Source of the DNA: Epiperipatus broadwayi
Taxonomy: Eukaryota; Onychophora; Udeonychophora; Euonychophora; Peripatidae
DNA length: 64,000 bases
Direction of reading: 5' to 3'
Assembly (NCBI GenBank): GCA_028023455.1
Contig: JAQFVV010012511.1
Span: forward strand, 2,232,165-2,296,164
Within the stretch, counting starts at the first letter, position 1; every line of letters starts with the position of its first letter. The position numbers were made by a program, and so were the translations under genes. Below are positions 47,546-59,094 of the stretch, in pieces. The notes under the pieces are model-generated. The model was not told the origin of the DNA. It was given only the letters and a program-made list of their open reading frames with translations, and did no database searches.

Positions 47546-49729
47546 CACCCAATTTTGGATTGTTCTCTGGTTAAATGTTGGCTAATTGCTTGAGAGCAAA
47601 AATTTTAAAGTTTTGAAAAAGAAATAAACCTGGATTTCAATTCCAGGTTACAGACATGTCAGGTAGTTGATGCTTTTGAATCATGGATCCCTTTTAAATA
47701 AGTACCAATAATCTTCTAATAATGTTAAATGATGCAGCATTCAAAACTTGTTTTAGGTGCCAAAATTGCATTGGTCTTCTTTTTTTAATATCCTAAATCT
47801 GTCAATCTCTTTTATATCTTCATCATTTTTTCTTTTCAAAAATGATCCATAAATATAATATTAAGCAAATATATACAAACAATTTTTTTAATACTTTTTG
47901 TTTCTGAACTCTTTATAAACTATTTCTTTTTTTTTATATTCTTCAGCCTTTTTATGTGACTTTTATTAAAGAAGTACAAAAATATCTATAAATATATTTA
48001 GGAAAGACAAATTCTTAAGAAAACATTTTCAACAATTAATAAATGATATTAAATTTATCAAATATCTTATAAACTCCATTTTATATGTTGTAATGGGTAT
48101 CATGAAGATTTTATATGCACTATACCAATATACATTACTTCTGTTATATGCTATCCAAAGAAAAATATGAATAAACAAAAAATAAAACTAGCAAATTTGT
48201 AAATTTAATAGATTTTATGATAATTTAGTAGTTATTTTTTTATATGTTGGAATAACATAGACTACGATGTTTTTTAATAACATTTATTTGAGGTATAATG
48301 AAAACACCTATATTTATTGTTCATGTTTTTAATCCTTTTAGAAGTTTTACATGATAGAGCATTTTATGTAATAAAATATTTTCTAAGTACAGAGTTAGAG
48401 GTTTTGCAAAATTTAAAAAAAATTGTAAAGTAACTTTCTTTAGTGATAAAATGAAAATTATTAATTTATTAATAGAAAAAAAAAATTAAAATATCTTTAT
48501 ATTGCATTATAAAGCTTGAAATTTTAGGCATTTCTCAAGAATCTGAAATAATTAATGGCAAGTAAGGATACACTGTATAGATTCTTATGCTCCTATGGGT
48601 TTAAAATATCAAGATAACTAATTTTTTAGTGATCATGAATGAATGAACATACATGTGGTAAATATATATAAATGTGATCTCTCAATTTATTATTAATAAT
48701 TATATTATTATTTTTTCCAATTTTATTTATATTATAATAATAATTAATATGCATACTATAACATAAAATGTCTATGTTATATATATGAATATGTAGAAAA
48801 AATATTGTACATTTATATTATAGTAAACAACATGTGTTATATTATACTCAAAGCTTATCGACAAAACAGGAGTCATTATTCATAATATATAATGTAGGGG
48901 ATCCGGAACAAAATGTAGCAGATATTGCAGTTCCATTGTATGTTCTTCCCCTCACTTCATTTTTTAAAATATAAATTAACAAACAAATAATATTTTGAAA
49001 AAGAAAATACGTATAAAAACATTAAAAATAAGACTAATGAGTTTTCATTTTACATTTATGGTAAAGGAGATATTAAAAACAGATAAAATAATTATTAATT
49101 CAAGTCAAAATATAATATTTAGACATAAGATAGCATACATTTTTTGATATATGTATTTTGTTTTCAAAATATCGATTATTTATTTGTCAATTGTTTTTTC
49201 TTTAAAAAGAGGGTTCGGGAGAGAAAATATATGCGTTATACTTAGAAATACATTTATAATTTTAATATTAATTTAATTGTTGAGATTTTTTTAAGAATTT
49301 ATCTTTAATTTATTTTTTATAATCTTTTGATAAAAGTCATATAAAATGACTGAAATATTAGCAAAAAGTGGATTTCTTATATAAAACAAGTTTTAAAAAA
49401 AAAGTTGTGTATATTTTTATATAAATTCTAAATATAATTTTCTATCAACTTTTGATAAATAATTTAGGTATTCAGAAAGAACCCATTATATTTTTTATAC
49501 TTTGCCCATTCTGCAAGCTTTTAAATTCAGAGAGATAATTTTCTATATATTTTCAGTCTTGACAACTATTTAGAGGGAATATTTTAGTTACGCCAGGACT
49601 TTTGATTTCTCTCTTTTTTAGATACACTCTATAGATTCTGCAACTGCAAAATATCTCTTATCTTAACTCCACTATATTCTGCCTATTTATTTGCATTAGA
49701 TAGCAGCTAAAAGTTTTGTGAAAACTCTG
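47546..49729. other. AT-rich DNA, nothing recognised
   Basis: No feature identified; a small inverted word pair aacctgga/ttccaggtt occurs near 47627-47649. Confidence 0.35.
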
Positions 49730-49795
49730 CTCTAAAACTGTCTATTGGCTTTCATCAGTGAAAAGTGTGGGATACTTTGGCATTTTCAATCATCA
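49730..49795 (-). repeat. Remnant of hammerhead repeat
   Basis: The minus strand reads cactgatgaaagccaat (partial ctcaCTGATGAaagccac word of the PLE hammerhead, complement of TCATCAG at 49752-49758). The GAAA and triplet portion has decayed to agacagttttag. No flanking unit sequence is clear. Confidence 0.35.
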
Positions 49796-51130
49796 TTTGC
49801 AATTCTATAAAGAATAATCATTACCACTCAGCATAATCTGGATCTGAAGATCCAATTCCCATAGTCATTAGAAAAATATTTTATCCCAGTTAACTTTGAT
49901 AATCTTATAAGTTCCAAATGCTTCAGAGTAATTAATCTGCAGAGAATTGTGATCTAAAAGAAATTGCACACTATCAGAATCAATAAGTTTAAGTTATGTC
50001 TCAAGATAAAGAAAGGCAGAACTATAAATGTATTCTATATATATTAGCTTAGAAATGTTTCCATGCATCCCATATGTAAATGATTACCAACCAGATGTTA
50101 AATTGATACTATTAACCATGACTATGATTTTATATAATACTTTATATGAAATAAGATAGCAAGTATGGGCACTTTGATAAAATAGCTGTGTGTACTATTA
50201 TCATAAAAAAACTAATATTCCAAGCAGAAGGCTAACCCATTAAGAATTTACATAATCCAATAATACAATCTAAATAAAATTATTTCTAGTATAAGTGAAG
50301 ATAATCCTATCTTTATAAAATCTGTCAAGAAGTAGCATCTCAATGTATTGCTATTAAAGATTTTCATAATATCCAATATATGGTAAACTTTTCACTTCAA
50401 TTATTATGCTTAAATATTTGTTCTCAATATTACTCTCATCCACTCTACTGTCATCTTAACACATATATTTTCCTTTTTCTTTTATCATATGGAAAATTGA
50501 TAGTTCGGATATTTTTTATCACATTTCTCATTTTTATTATACAAACTAAACAAATAACTAGAAAAATTCTATTTCTTTTACTCATATTATTATGTTCTTC
50601 TCATTTTACAACATTCTGAATTTTTTATTTCATTTTTGTTACCTATATCAAGTTTCTGTTCTACCCCAAACATCAAAAAATTCCTTTAAGCATTATCTCA
50701 TATTTATTTTTTACATCTCATATATTTTTATTCTTATATAATTCTAAATTATTTGCCTTGTTTATATTCATTTTTTGTAACTCCAGTACTTTTTATTTTC
50801 TACTCATCATAATTATGGATCTGGAATATATTAGTTATATATCTATTCTATTTTTGTTTAAAAATTTATAAATAAATTGTGTTTATAAACCTTTTATACA
50901 GTGTAATAAAAAATCTACTTTTATTGTTTATTTCAACCTTCCAAACATTTTTAACTTCTTTCACTAATAAAAAAACAAAAGAAAACATATTTTTCATTGA
51001 ATAAATTCAATAATGTCCTCATTGGGTATTATCTGGTTATTCTATCTATCTTCTGACAGAGAATTTGAGAATTTAATATACAATATTACTTTTACTACTA
51101 CAACACTACTACATCATTATTACAACTACC
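49796..51130. other. AT-rich DNA, nothing recognised
   Basis: The plus frame 50380-50619 is rich in L, F and I through T-richness; no domain recognised. Confidence 0.35.
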
Positions 51131-51184
51131 AATAATAATAATGATGATGATGATAATGATAATAACAACAACAACAACAACAAC

Positions 51185-51282
<98 letters not shown>
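51131..51282. repeat. Compound (AAT)n / (GAT)n / (ACA)n microsatellite
   Basis: aataat, gatgat, acaaca then a long uninterrupted (AAT)n. On the minus strand this yields an artificial poly-leucine frame (51336-51109). It directly abuts the left PLE inverted arm. Confidence 0.97.
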
Positions 51283-51283
<1 letters not shown>

Positions 51284-51294
51284 TTCAGTCTTTT

Positions 51295-52010
51295 AAAAAG
51301 CTTATATAAAGACAAGCTTAAATACTTTAACAGCATGGTATGCTAAGCATGCTTTTGATTAACTGGTAATCGTATTCATAGCTATAGTTATCCAAGAAGC
51401 TTGTGACTTTTATAAAAGTAAAAAGAAGAGTGGGGATTTGCTTAAAATTTAAATATAGGATTAAATAAGTTAATTTAAATGAGGCACTTTTTTGATAGGG
51501 GGGTGCAGGATTTTTTTTTGTTGATTACATATAGATTGTTGGCATTATGCCAGGTCTCTTTAACTTTATGTTTAGCATTCTTTCTTTCAAAGCAGATAAT
51601 TCTGGCAAATATAGGTTTGAAGTTGTGACACATTTAGACTCATGCTTAACCAAAATGGATTTGACTTCAGTATTAGTCTTAACTCAATTGTATTGGGGTC
51701 TGTGCTGTACAATTTTCGAATAAGATTGGTACACATTTCCCCATAAACTGTGTGGCAGTTGGTGTTGTTTATATAACTTTGTATACAACTTGGGGAATTC
51801 TGGTCTGGGGACAGTTTGTCTTTTGTAGTGTCAATAAGGTGATTCAGGGCAGGAAGGGTGTGAAAGTCAGTTCTGTATTTTGTTTATACATTGGGTAGCC
51901 TCAGGTGTATATGGAAGTGATAGCCAAGGTTTTTCATTAGCTTGAAAAAGTCTGTTCCTAATTTTAGCATAAAACCAATAATTTGAATGGAGTTGAATTT
52001 TTGTAGAAAC
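51295..52010 (-). pseudogene. PLE reverse transcriptase 3' part, left inverted copy
   Basis: On the minus strand it reads NEKPWLSLPYTPEATQCI near the start and, further on, VKSILVKHESKCVTTSNLYL and ELSALKERMLNIKLKRP, with breaks. The same words appear on the plus strand at 60019-60752 and the first also in the PLE at 29.3 kb (NDKPWLPLHTPLP). The outer end continues as non-coding sequence to 51295 (ttaacagcatggtatgctaa). Together with the right copy it forms ~715-bp inverted arms around the LTR retrotransposon. Confidence 0.7.
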
Positions 52011-52094
52011 AATAATCTTGGTAAATTTGAAACTTATCAAAAAAGTAATTTTTAAGCTTAAATCAATGATTTATGTAACATCAATATAATAGTC

Positions 52095-54093
52095 CACATT
52101 CCCTTAAGGAATGATAGTGAATGCATCTAACTGTTGTCAGACTTGTTTTCTTTATATAGGATGCCATGAATGATGCAATAAAAGTTTAATCCATGATTGA
52201 ATCTATTTCAAATAAGAATTTAATATTAAATATAGGATACCATGAATGATGCGATAAAAGTTTAATCCATGATTGAATCTATTTCAAATAAGAAATTAAT
52301 ATTAAATATAGGATACCATGAATGATGCGATAAAAGTTTAATCCATGATTGAATCTATTTCAAATAAGAATTTAATATTAAATATTTAATATAGATACAA
52401 TATAGTAGACCAATTCATCCAATCTTCATCTCTCTTGATTATTCTGTTATGCTCAGTATTCGAACATAGGATGAATTTTGCACTTAACTCTCTTCAGGGG
52501 TCCATCAATATCCTGTAGCAATAAGAATATTTTTATATAAGTTTGATAAATTCTCAAAATGACTTTCAACCAAGTCATCATGATGTTAAGTCAGGATGAT
52601 TGATATATATATATATATGGGTATGTGTATTCAATCTTATTTTATTATGAAAATAAAATAAATAATTTAAATAAATCAGAGACTTTTTTAAAATAAAAAA
52701 ATTTAACAATATTTATTATCTGACAACAATTTAAATTTATCTTTATATAACAAAATATTATTATGGGTGTTTTACATACATTTCTACTATATTAGTATAT
52801 AAATTTTAAAATGATACCTTTCCATATCCCATAGTAGATGTATATATATTATAACACAAATAATATTTAATAGGTTGTAAAATAATAAATAAAATTTTAT
52901 AATTCCAAAGATTATGATAACACTAACTAACTAAATTTAAATTAAACAGTATAAATATAAATGAAAACTTTTGTAATATCCGATCTTTTTGATGAGATTC
53001 CATTTCTATAAGACCTCCTATCTATGTATGGTTCCTATTGTTAAAAGAAAAGACATTTCTTCCAAGGATATTAACCATTTATACTGAATAATAAACAAAC
53101 AAATATTACTAAATTTAGTAGTAAACAAAAATTATGTCTTGTCATAAGTTACCTCACTATAAATTGAAGTTGCATATTGAATTACATAGATGAAATATAT
53201 ATATATATATTAAGCATTTCAATAGGAATAAGTAATTACACTGTTTTAGATTAAAACAATAGCATTTGATCCTATGGCAAATTGTCTTTACTCACAATGC
53301 ATTTTTTATAACTTGAAATCTTTTTAAAATAATTTTATTTAGATATATAAATGTTTTGATGATATTTATCTTCCTTAAAATTCAAGTTTAGAATGATATC
53401 ATTAAGAATCTCTCTAATTATTATATTTTTGAAATCATTATTAATGATATTAAAGATTAATTTATTTACTCTTTTCTTAAGTGATATTAGAGTTATCTAT
53501 TTATAAGTGATATTAGAGTTCTCTACTTATGAAGATTTTATAAATAAAGAAAATTCATTCAAAGTATTGATCCATCTTTTTAATATGTTCGGTATTCGAA
53601 CACAGCCAAATAATTATGCATAGTGACTAGTTCATTTGTAAATGATAGAATTGATTTGAAAATTAGTTGATTTAACTTTTATAATAGAATTGACTTCCGG
53701 TAATTAGCATGTGTTAAATTACTATTTCATTTTTCAATTTTGTATTCGATTATTGTTGAATGCATCATAATTAATAATTGCATAATTGAGCTCTAATTTT
53801 ATTTCCTTCACATTTAGTTGCTAAGATACAACTTGACCTAAGGTTATTTCTATATTTTGCATCTTGACTGGTAATTTTATTTTATACAGATATGGATGAT
53901 TGAAATATAAGTATACTTTTGTTATTAAAATTTTATAATATAACATTTAAGTTATATAAGTGTGTATATGGGTATTTTAACATAAAAGGATAATGTATTT
54001 ACTATTTATAAACTTACAATTATATTTTTAAGTTTATGATTTGATATTGCACATAAGCAAGTAAGCTTAATAAGATTATAGGTTATCTTTACA
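52095..54093 (-). repeat. 3' LTR of the LTR retrotransposon
   Basis: In coding sense it starts TGTAAAGATAACC directly after AGGAGGGAAAT, and ends near ...CCTTAAGGGAATGTG. Collinear with 57545-60013 over its whole length. Contains a three-copy 76-bp tandem repeat (52155-52382) present once in the other LTR, and a shorter tandem duplication near 53480-53525. About 2.0 kb is unusually long for an LTR. Confidence 0.85.
52155..52382. repeat. 76-bp tandem triplication inside left LTR
   Basis: 52155-52230, 52231-52306 and 52307-52382 are nearly identical, each beginning tataggat.ccatgaatgat and ending taatattaaa. The right LTR has only one copy (about 57593-57660), so the expansion happened after insertion. 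Confidence 0.95.
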
Positions 54094-54104
54094 ATTTCCC
54101 TCCT
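54094..54104 (-). promoter_or_regulatory. Polypurine tract next to 3' LTR
   Basis: The minus strand reads AGGAGGGAAAT immediately before the LTR start TGTAAAG, as expected for the plus-strand primer of an LTR retrotransposon. Confidence 0.7.
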
Positions 54105-54282
54105 GTATAGGATTAAAATTTTCTAATATGATAATACAGTGTATATTTTTTAATTTAGGTTTATAAAAGTTTGTTATATTAGCCTGAGTGTTCTCATCAT
54201 TGAAATGATTGTCCCTAGGTTTTTATTTATTAATGTCTCCCTTCTCTTTCTCTTATAATCTGCATGTGATAGTAATCTAATC

Positions 54283-54720
54283 TTTATGGTTGACTGAAAT
54301 ATGGTTTAAGAATGTGGGCATTATATTTACCTTTTATTTCCTCATCTATCCAGAATGCATTTAAACCTGTTTGTTTTATTATAGTAAATGGTTCTTCATA
54401 TAGATTATAGAATTTATGGTATTTGTTTTGAAATTGTTTGCTGTGGTTATGGGTTTTTATAAAAATCTTGTCTCTTATTTTGAACTGGTAGCTATTTTTC
54501 TGTTTGTTACATCTAAGCTCTGATTTATTTATTAATCTTTGATATACTTTTTGTATATCATAATTTATATCAGTCTGGTGGGGTTTAATTGGAGGTTAAT
54601 AATTTTTAAACAAATTTGGAATTGCTTTATTGAAATGTAATTTAATAAGTGTAAATCCAGTAGATTCATTTACATTCCAGTTAATATAATTTACTATGTA
54701 TTTATTATTTTATCATGTAA
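54283..54720 (-). pseudogene. Integrase C-terminus and post-integrase domain (Ty3/retroviral type)
   Basis: The minus-strand translation from about 54715 reads YINWNVNESTGFTLIKLHFN, then KAIPNLFKNY, one in-frame stop, then PPIKPHQTDIN. It continues open to FKIRDKIFIKTHNHSKQFQN, KYHKFYNLYEEPFTIIK, and KGKYNAHILKPYFSQP before its stop at 54283. The words STGFT.I.LHF and LYE.PFTI...KG.YN...LKPYF are typical of the end of Ty3-type Pol, where 'TGFTP.EL' closes integrase and 'LY.GP...' marks the tail. Upstream the frame is broken. Confidence 0.75.
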
Positions 54721-56286
54721 TATTAGTATACTGATTATTTTCTTTTTATTCTTTTCTTACAAGTGCTTTTCACACAATGTGTCTTTCTCAATATATTGGA
54801 TGTTTTCAGGTGTAATTTACTTAAGGCCATATTTATTATTTATATATAGACTTGTATACCAAGAGATAGTATGGTGAAAGATCTGGTTATTTGCAGCTAA
54901 ATTTTATTTTAACTAGCCTATACATACTTTATGTATAGACCTATTTAAAGGTGCCAATTCTGCTCTATAATCTTGAGATTAACTGGATTTTATTTGGCAT
55001 CCATTAAACGTATCAGTTGCAATACATTTATGAATGTGACAACTTATGAGCAAACAGTCTCCATTTCCATGAAACTGCTATAATCCATTCTGGGTTTTAG
55101 AAATAATCCATAATTAATTTATAAGAGTTTATTTCTTAATATATTTTTAGACAAGTTTTTACATTGTGTTTTCCCTTTCTTTATGCTTTCATTCCTTGAT
55201 CTTTTTTATTGTAATTATAATAACAATTTTATAAATTGAGATTTATATGTTGTAAAAGTTTTATCTAAAAAAATGACAAAGAAAGAAAAAATTCATTTTA
55301 CTTCTCCATGATATGTCTTCCTAATTTTTGGGAGTAATTTCGTTTGATCCATCTTCATTACAAACTTATTATACCTTTGTATTGGTATATTCAATGAAGA
55401 TGAATAGACTTTTTTAAGTTTTGGTAAATGATTGGTTTACTTAAAAAAAAACATGATGTAAAAAATTTGGTTATTCCATTTTGCGTAATTATATTTACAT
55501 ATCCAGGGTCATAATCCTTTCAATTCATTTTTATTATAAAATTATTAAGCATCTATATTTACATACTTGATGAAAGTTAATGGGCCTTCATAGGTATTAC
55601 ACAATTTATGGAACATAGTACCCTTTTGTTTCTTTGTATAGGTTGTCGTAATAATTGTGAGTATTGTCCCTCAATTGCTATTTTGATTTAGATCATCATT
55701 CCCATTACAGAATTTTTTCTAATATCTTGATTTATATTCAAGATAATTCAACATAATAGATTCATTTAAAATTTTCCAAAATATATCTTTCTACTTGAGA
55801 TATTTCTCTATTGGGAGAATAAAATGGTATGGAAATCTTTCAACTTGATGGTTATCAATTATTTTAGGAGTATTATCCCTAATAAATATTTTATGTTTAA
55901 TTTCATGATTAACATTAATATACTGGAGTGGTTTCATATATTTAATCATTTCATTTATCACTAGTGTTTTATGTTGGATATCGCGTTGTAGTCAACATGC
56001 ACATGTATTTTGAGACATTTGTAATTCAATAAACTTGAATTTTTGTTTAAATGCATCATCCATGTGATTTACTTTATCATGTATCTCTGTTGTACCTTCC
56101 ATCAATTTTTTTGATGTGGTGTTTTTCAATATTCTATCATTTTCTATACAAGTTATTTTAATTTCTGTTTGAAATTTTTATCCAACTCTTTCAATGATTC
56201 TTTGTTAATGTCTGAATCATTAATTTGTTTTGTATAGATTTGACTAATCTTAAGATTTACTTCTTGTAATTCTTTTGCATTTCTGT
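54721..56286 (-). pseudogene. Decayed Pol region, mostly unreadable
   Basis: Fragments in changing frames, such as CLLISCHIHKCIATDTFNGC near 55050-54985 (possibly the integrase zinc-finger side), can be seen, but no confident RT YxDD, RNase H or protease motif. Its short length shows internal deletion. Confidence 0.4.
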
Positions 56287-56893
56287 TCATATTTTTGCCT
56301 GTTTTTCATCTACTTCATTTTTAAATATTTCTCTGGTTCTATACAATTCATTGCATTGAATATTCATTTGATCAATGATATTAGTCTGAAATTCTTTGAA
56401 TCTCTGTTGACATCTGGTATCTTTTTCTTCAACATTGTTTTTTATTTCTTCTAAAGCTTGTCTCATCTCGGTATTATCTATTTGAACACTATTTAGACCT
56501 ATTGATAACTGTTTAATATTATTAGATAATTTATTCTCCAAACCCTTTATTTCCAATTTTAATTCTGAGTTAACATTTTCCATATTACTTTTCAAGTTTT
56601 CTTTTAAATTATTCATGTTTTTTTTTTTTTTTTCATATTTTCTGATAAATTGTTCATATTTTGATTTATTTGGTTTATTTCTTTTTTCATATTTTGGTTC
56701 AAATTTTTTCTAAATTATTCATCTTTTGTTCTACAGACATGTTATTTGTTGTAGCTTGTGTTATTTTGGTTGTAGTTACTGGAGACACTTCATCGTAGAG
56801 TGTAACCTTGATATGAGATATCGATTCATCAGGAATGAGTGTTTGTGTAGAGTTGTTATTCTCAGTCATAGTGATTCCTGATAATTGGATCAT
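56287..56893 (-). pseudogene. Gag-like coiled-coil protein, frame broken
   Basis: Two open pieces, 56893-56699 (starting MIQLSGITMTENNNSTQTLI) and 56616-56287 (MNNLKENLKSNMENVNSELK onward), with a readable bridge in a shifted frame rich in N, Q, K, M and L (NQNMKKEINQINQNMNNLSE). Together they give about 200 residues, the distal two thirds showing coiled-coil heptads. It sits first in the internal region, the usual place of Gag. No CCHC knuckle or capsid motif is recognised, so Gag identity comes from position. An A-run at about 56620-56636 and a stop at 56699 break the frame. Confidence 0.5.
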
Positions 56894-57004
56894 TGAAAAT
56901 TTTTCTTCAATATGCCTAATATTTTCTCCTTTTCACTAACATTAATATTTTGTACTTTTTCAACATGTTTCATTATTAAAACTACTCTATCTTGTTGTGT
57001 GTGA

Positions 57005-57085
57005 CAATATATATAGTGAGTTTTGCCTGTTTTAACAACAGTTATACACAAGCATAAGAGGAGGTGGTCATGTGATGTTTCATTA
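57005..57085 (+). repeat. Fragment of hammerhead-repeat unit
   Basis: gagttttgcctgttttaaca, then acagttatacacaagcataa, then tggtcatgtgatgttt match the unit start seen at 14821-14880 and 28263 downward. No ribozyme core in this fragment. Inserted between the Gag-like region and the 5' LTR. Confidence 0.7.
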
Positions 57086-57521
57086 TTGTATTGATTAAGT
57101 TCATTCCACTTCTTGTAATCATAAATTAGATTTTATCTTGGTTATAAGTTTGTTTATTCCTTATTTACTAAGAGAGATTATTTTGTCATAGGATTTCATG
57201 CTATATCTTTTTTTTAGTGTAATTTTAAAACTTCTCCTACCTTTTTAGATGTTATTAGTTTAATGCCTAATTTAAATTTGTCTTAAATTTTAAGTGCCTG
57301 ACTCATCTATTTAATCATTTATTATTTTATTTAAAGATATCTCTTTATTTCATTATTTATTATTTTAAGAGATCACATGAAAATTATATTATCCTTTGAT
57401 GGTTGAAATTATCTATAGTTGTTATGTGAATTAATCGATCAAGGTTATATTCCATAAAAATTATTTATAAAATTTTTTTATGGATGTAGTTGATGGTAAA
57501 CTATTGTTTCATACCCCTAAA

Positions 57522-57532
57522 GTTTGGCACCA
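57522..57532 (-). promoter_or_regulatory. Candidate tRNA primer-binding site
   Basis: The minus strand reads TGGTGCCAAAC twelve bases after the LTR end (…AATTCA, 57545). A TGG start is expected because tRNA 3' ends are CCA. The priming tRNA was not identified and the 12-base gap is longer than usual. Confidence 0.4.
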
Positions 57533-57962
57533 TATCTAATGATCTGAATTCCCTTAAGGAATGAGAGTGACTGCATCTAACTATGGTCTTCATATAGGAT
57601 GCCATGAATAATGCGATAAAAGTTTAATATGTGATTGAATCTATTTCAAATAAGATAATTTAATACAAATACAACTTAGACAAGTTCATTCAATCTTCAC
57701 CTCTTGATTATTTTGTTATGCTCAGTATTTGAATTCAGGGTGAATTTTGCACTTAACTCTTTTCAGGAGTTCATTAATATCCTGTAGCAATAATAATATT
57801 TTTATATAAGTTTGATAAATTCTCAAAATGACTTTCAACCAAGTCATCATGATGTTAATTCAGGATGATATATATATATAAAATCCATGAAAATAATAAA
57901 TATACAAACTAACTAGAGGAAAAATAAAAACAATAAAAACACAGAATTACTTCTATAAAAAA

Positions 57963-58004
57963 GCTTTAATATTTCAACCAGCAGACTGGTTTTCATCAGA
58001 AAGC
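57963..58004 (-). ncRNA. Hammerhead-like motif, left arm of palindrome
   Basis: Exact mirror of 58057-58098. A transcript of either strand would contain one ribozyme-sense and one antisense arm and would fold preferentially into the long hairpin, masking the ribozyme. Confidence 0.5.
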
Positions 58005-58056
58005 AAAATGGCTACTTACAGAAATTAAGTGCTTAATTTCTGTAAGTAGCCATTTT

Positions 58057-58098
58057 GCTTTCTGATGAAAACCAGTCTGCTGGTTGAAATATTAAAGC
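58057..58098 (+). ncRNA. Hammerhead-like motif, right arm of palindrome
   Basis: CTGATGA at 58062-58068 and GAAA at 58086-58089 with a 6-bp stem II, closed by stem I GCTTT/AAAGC (5 bp). The cleavage position would be ATT rather than the preferred GTC, and stem III is a 4-base AT palindrome, so activity would be weak at most. The mirror image motif is at 57963-58004 on the minus strand. Confidence 0.5.
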
Positions 58099-58679
58099 TT
58101 TTTTATAGAAGTAATTCTGTGTTTTTATTATATATATATATATGGGTATGTGTATTCAATCTTATTTTGTTATGAAAATAAAATAAATAATTTAAATAAA
58201 TCAAAGACTTTCTTAAAATATAAAAAGTTTAACAATATTTATTAACTAACAACAATTTAAATTTATCTTTGTATAACAAACTATTATTATTATGAGTGCT
58301 TTACATATATTTCTACTATATTAGTATATACATTTTAAAATACCTTTCCTTATCCCATAGTAGATGTATATTATAACACAAACAATATTTAATAGGTGTT
58401 AAAACAATAAATAAAATTTTATAATTCCAAAGATTATGATAACACTAACTAACTAAATTTAAATTAAACAGTATAAATATAAATGAAAACTTTTGTAATA
58501 TCCAGCCTTTTTGATGAGATTCCATTTCTATAAGTCATCCTATCTATGTATGGTCCCTATTATTAAAAGAAAAGACCTTTCATCCATGGATGTTAATCAT
58601 TTATATTGAATAATAAACAAACAAATATTATTAAATTAATTAAATTAGTAATAAACAAAAATTTTGTCTTGTCATAAGT

Positions 58680-59094
58680 GACTGAATTTAATATGAAGAA
58701 AAATAAAATCTTATCTTCATATTACTTTTACAAATTAACCTGGGCAAGTTGCTTTGTAAGAAAAACTTAAATTTTATTAAATAAAAAAAAAAATTTAACT
58801 CAATGATCTTTCCACTTTCTTTTCATCTAATGATTTTCCAAAATGTATTATTCCAACGTAAGTAGATTTTAGAAGCCAAGAAAATAAAATTAGAGATTTA
58901 TGGATGTTAATACACAAAGATGATATTATGTATTGAAAGTTTATGATATTGTCCTATTTATCTCATACTTTAAGTAATAATGTTCCTTAAGAATAAAGTT
59001 CTTTTATTTTCCGGTCATCAATCATCGATGAGGCTATCAGTATACTCCATTGTTTTATAAGCATTCCTCTTGCATAATATTGACATCTTTTTTT
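58680..59094. mobile_element. 415-bp insertion in right LTR, possible 6-bp target duplication
   Basis: The left LTR is continuous across tcttgtcataagttacc, whereas here ataagt occurs at 58674-58679 and again at 59095-59100 with 415 bp between. The insert has a small hairpin near its left end (taatatgaag.../...cttcatatta, about 58689-58725) but no recognised termini or coding. A deletion between short repeats in the other LTR is the alternative. Confidence 0.65.

Larger units (their letters stand above)
57932..58129. mobile_element. Near-perfect 198-bp palindrome with hammerhead-like core in each arm
   Basis: Arms 57932-58029 and 58032-58129 are exact reverse complements (98 bp each) around a 2-base centre, within an insert of about 250 bp absent from the sister LTR. 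It sits in a (TA)n tract. Each arm holds, on the outward-reading strand, GCTTT, CTGATGA, stem II AACCAG/CTGGTT with loop TCTG, GAAA, ATAT, T, AAAGC (plus strand 58057-58098, minus strand 58004-57963). Perfect arms in an otherwise diverged LTR imply a much younger event. Confidence 0.9.

Noticed and set aside
51109-51336. Minus-strand 75-codon open frame, almost all leucine
   Set aside because: It is the translation of the (AAT)n microsatellite at 51131-51282, with no start context or domain.
56690-56720. Programmed frameshift within the Gag-like region (AAAAAATTTG near the stop)
   Set aside because: The slippery-looking run is not in the register needed for -1 slippage, and other frame breaks nearby show ordinary decay.
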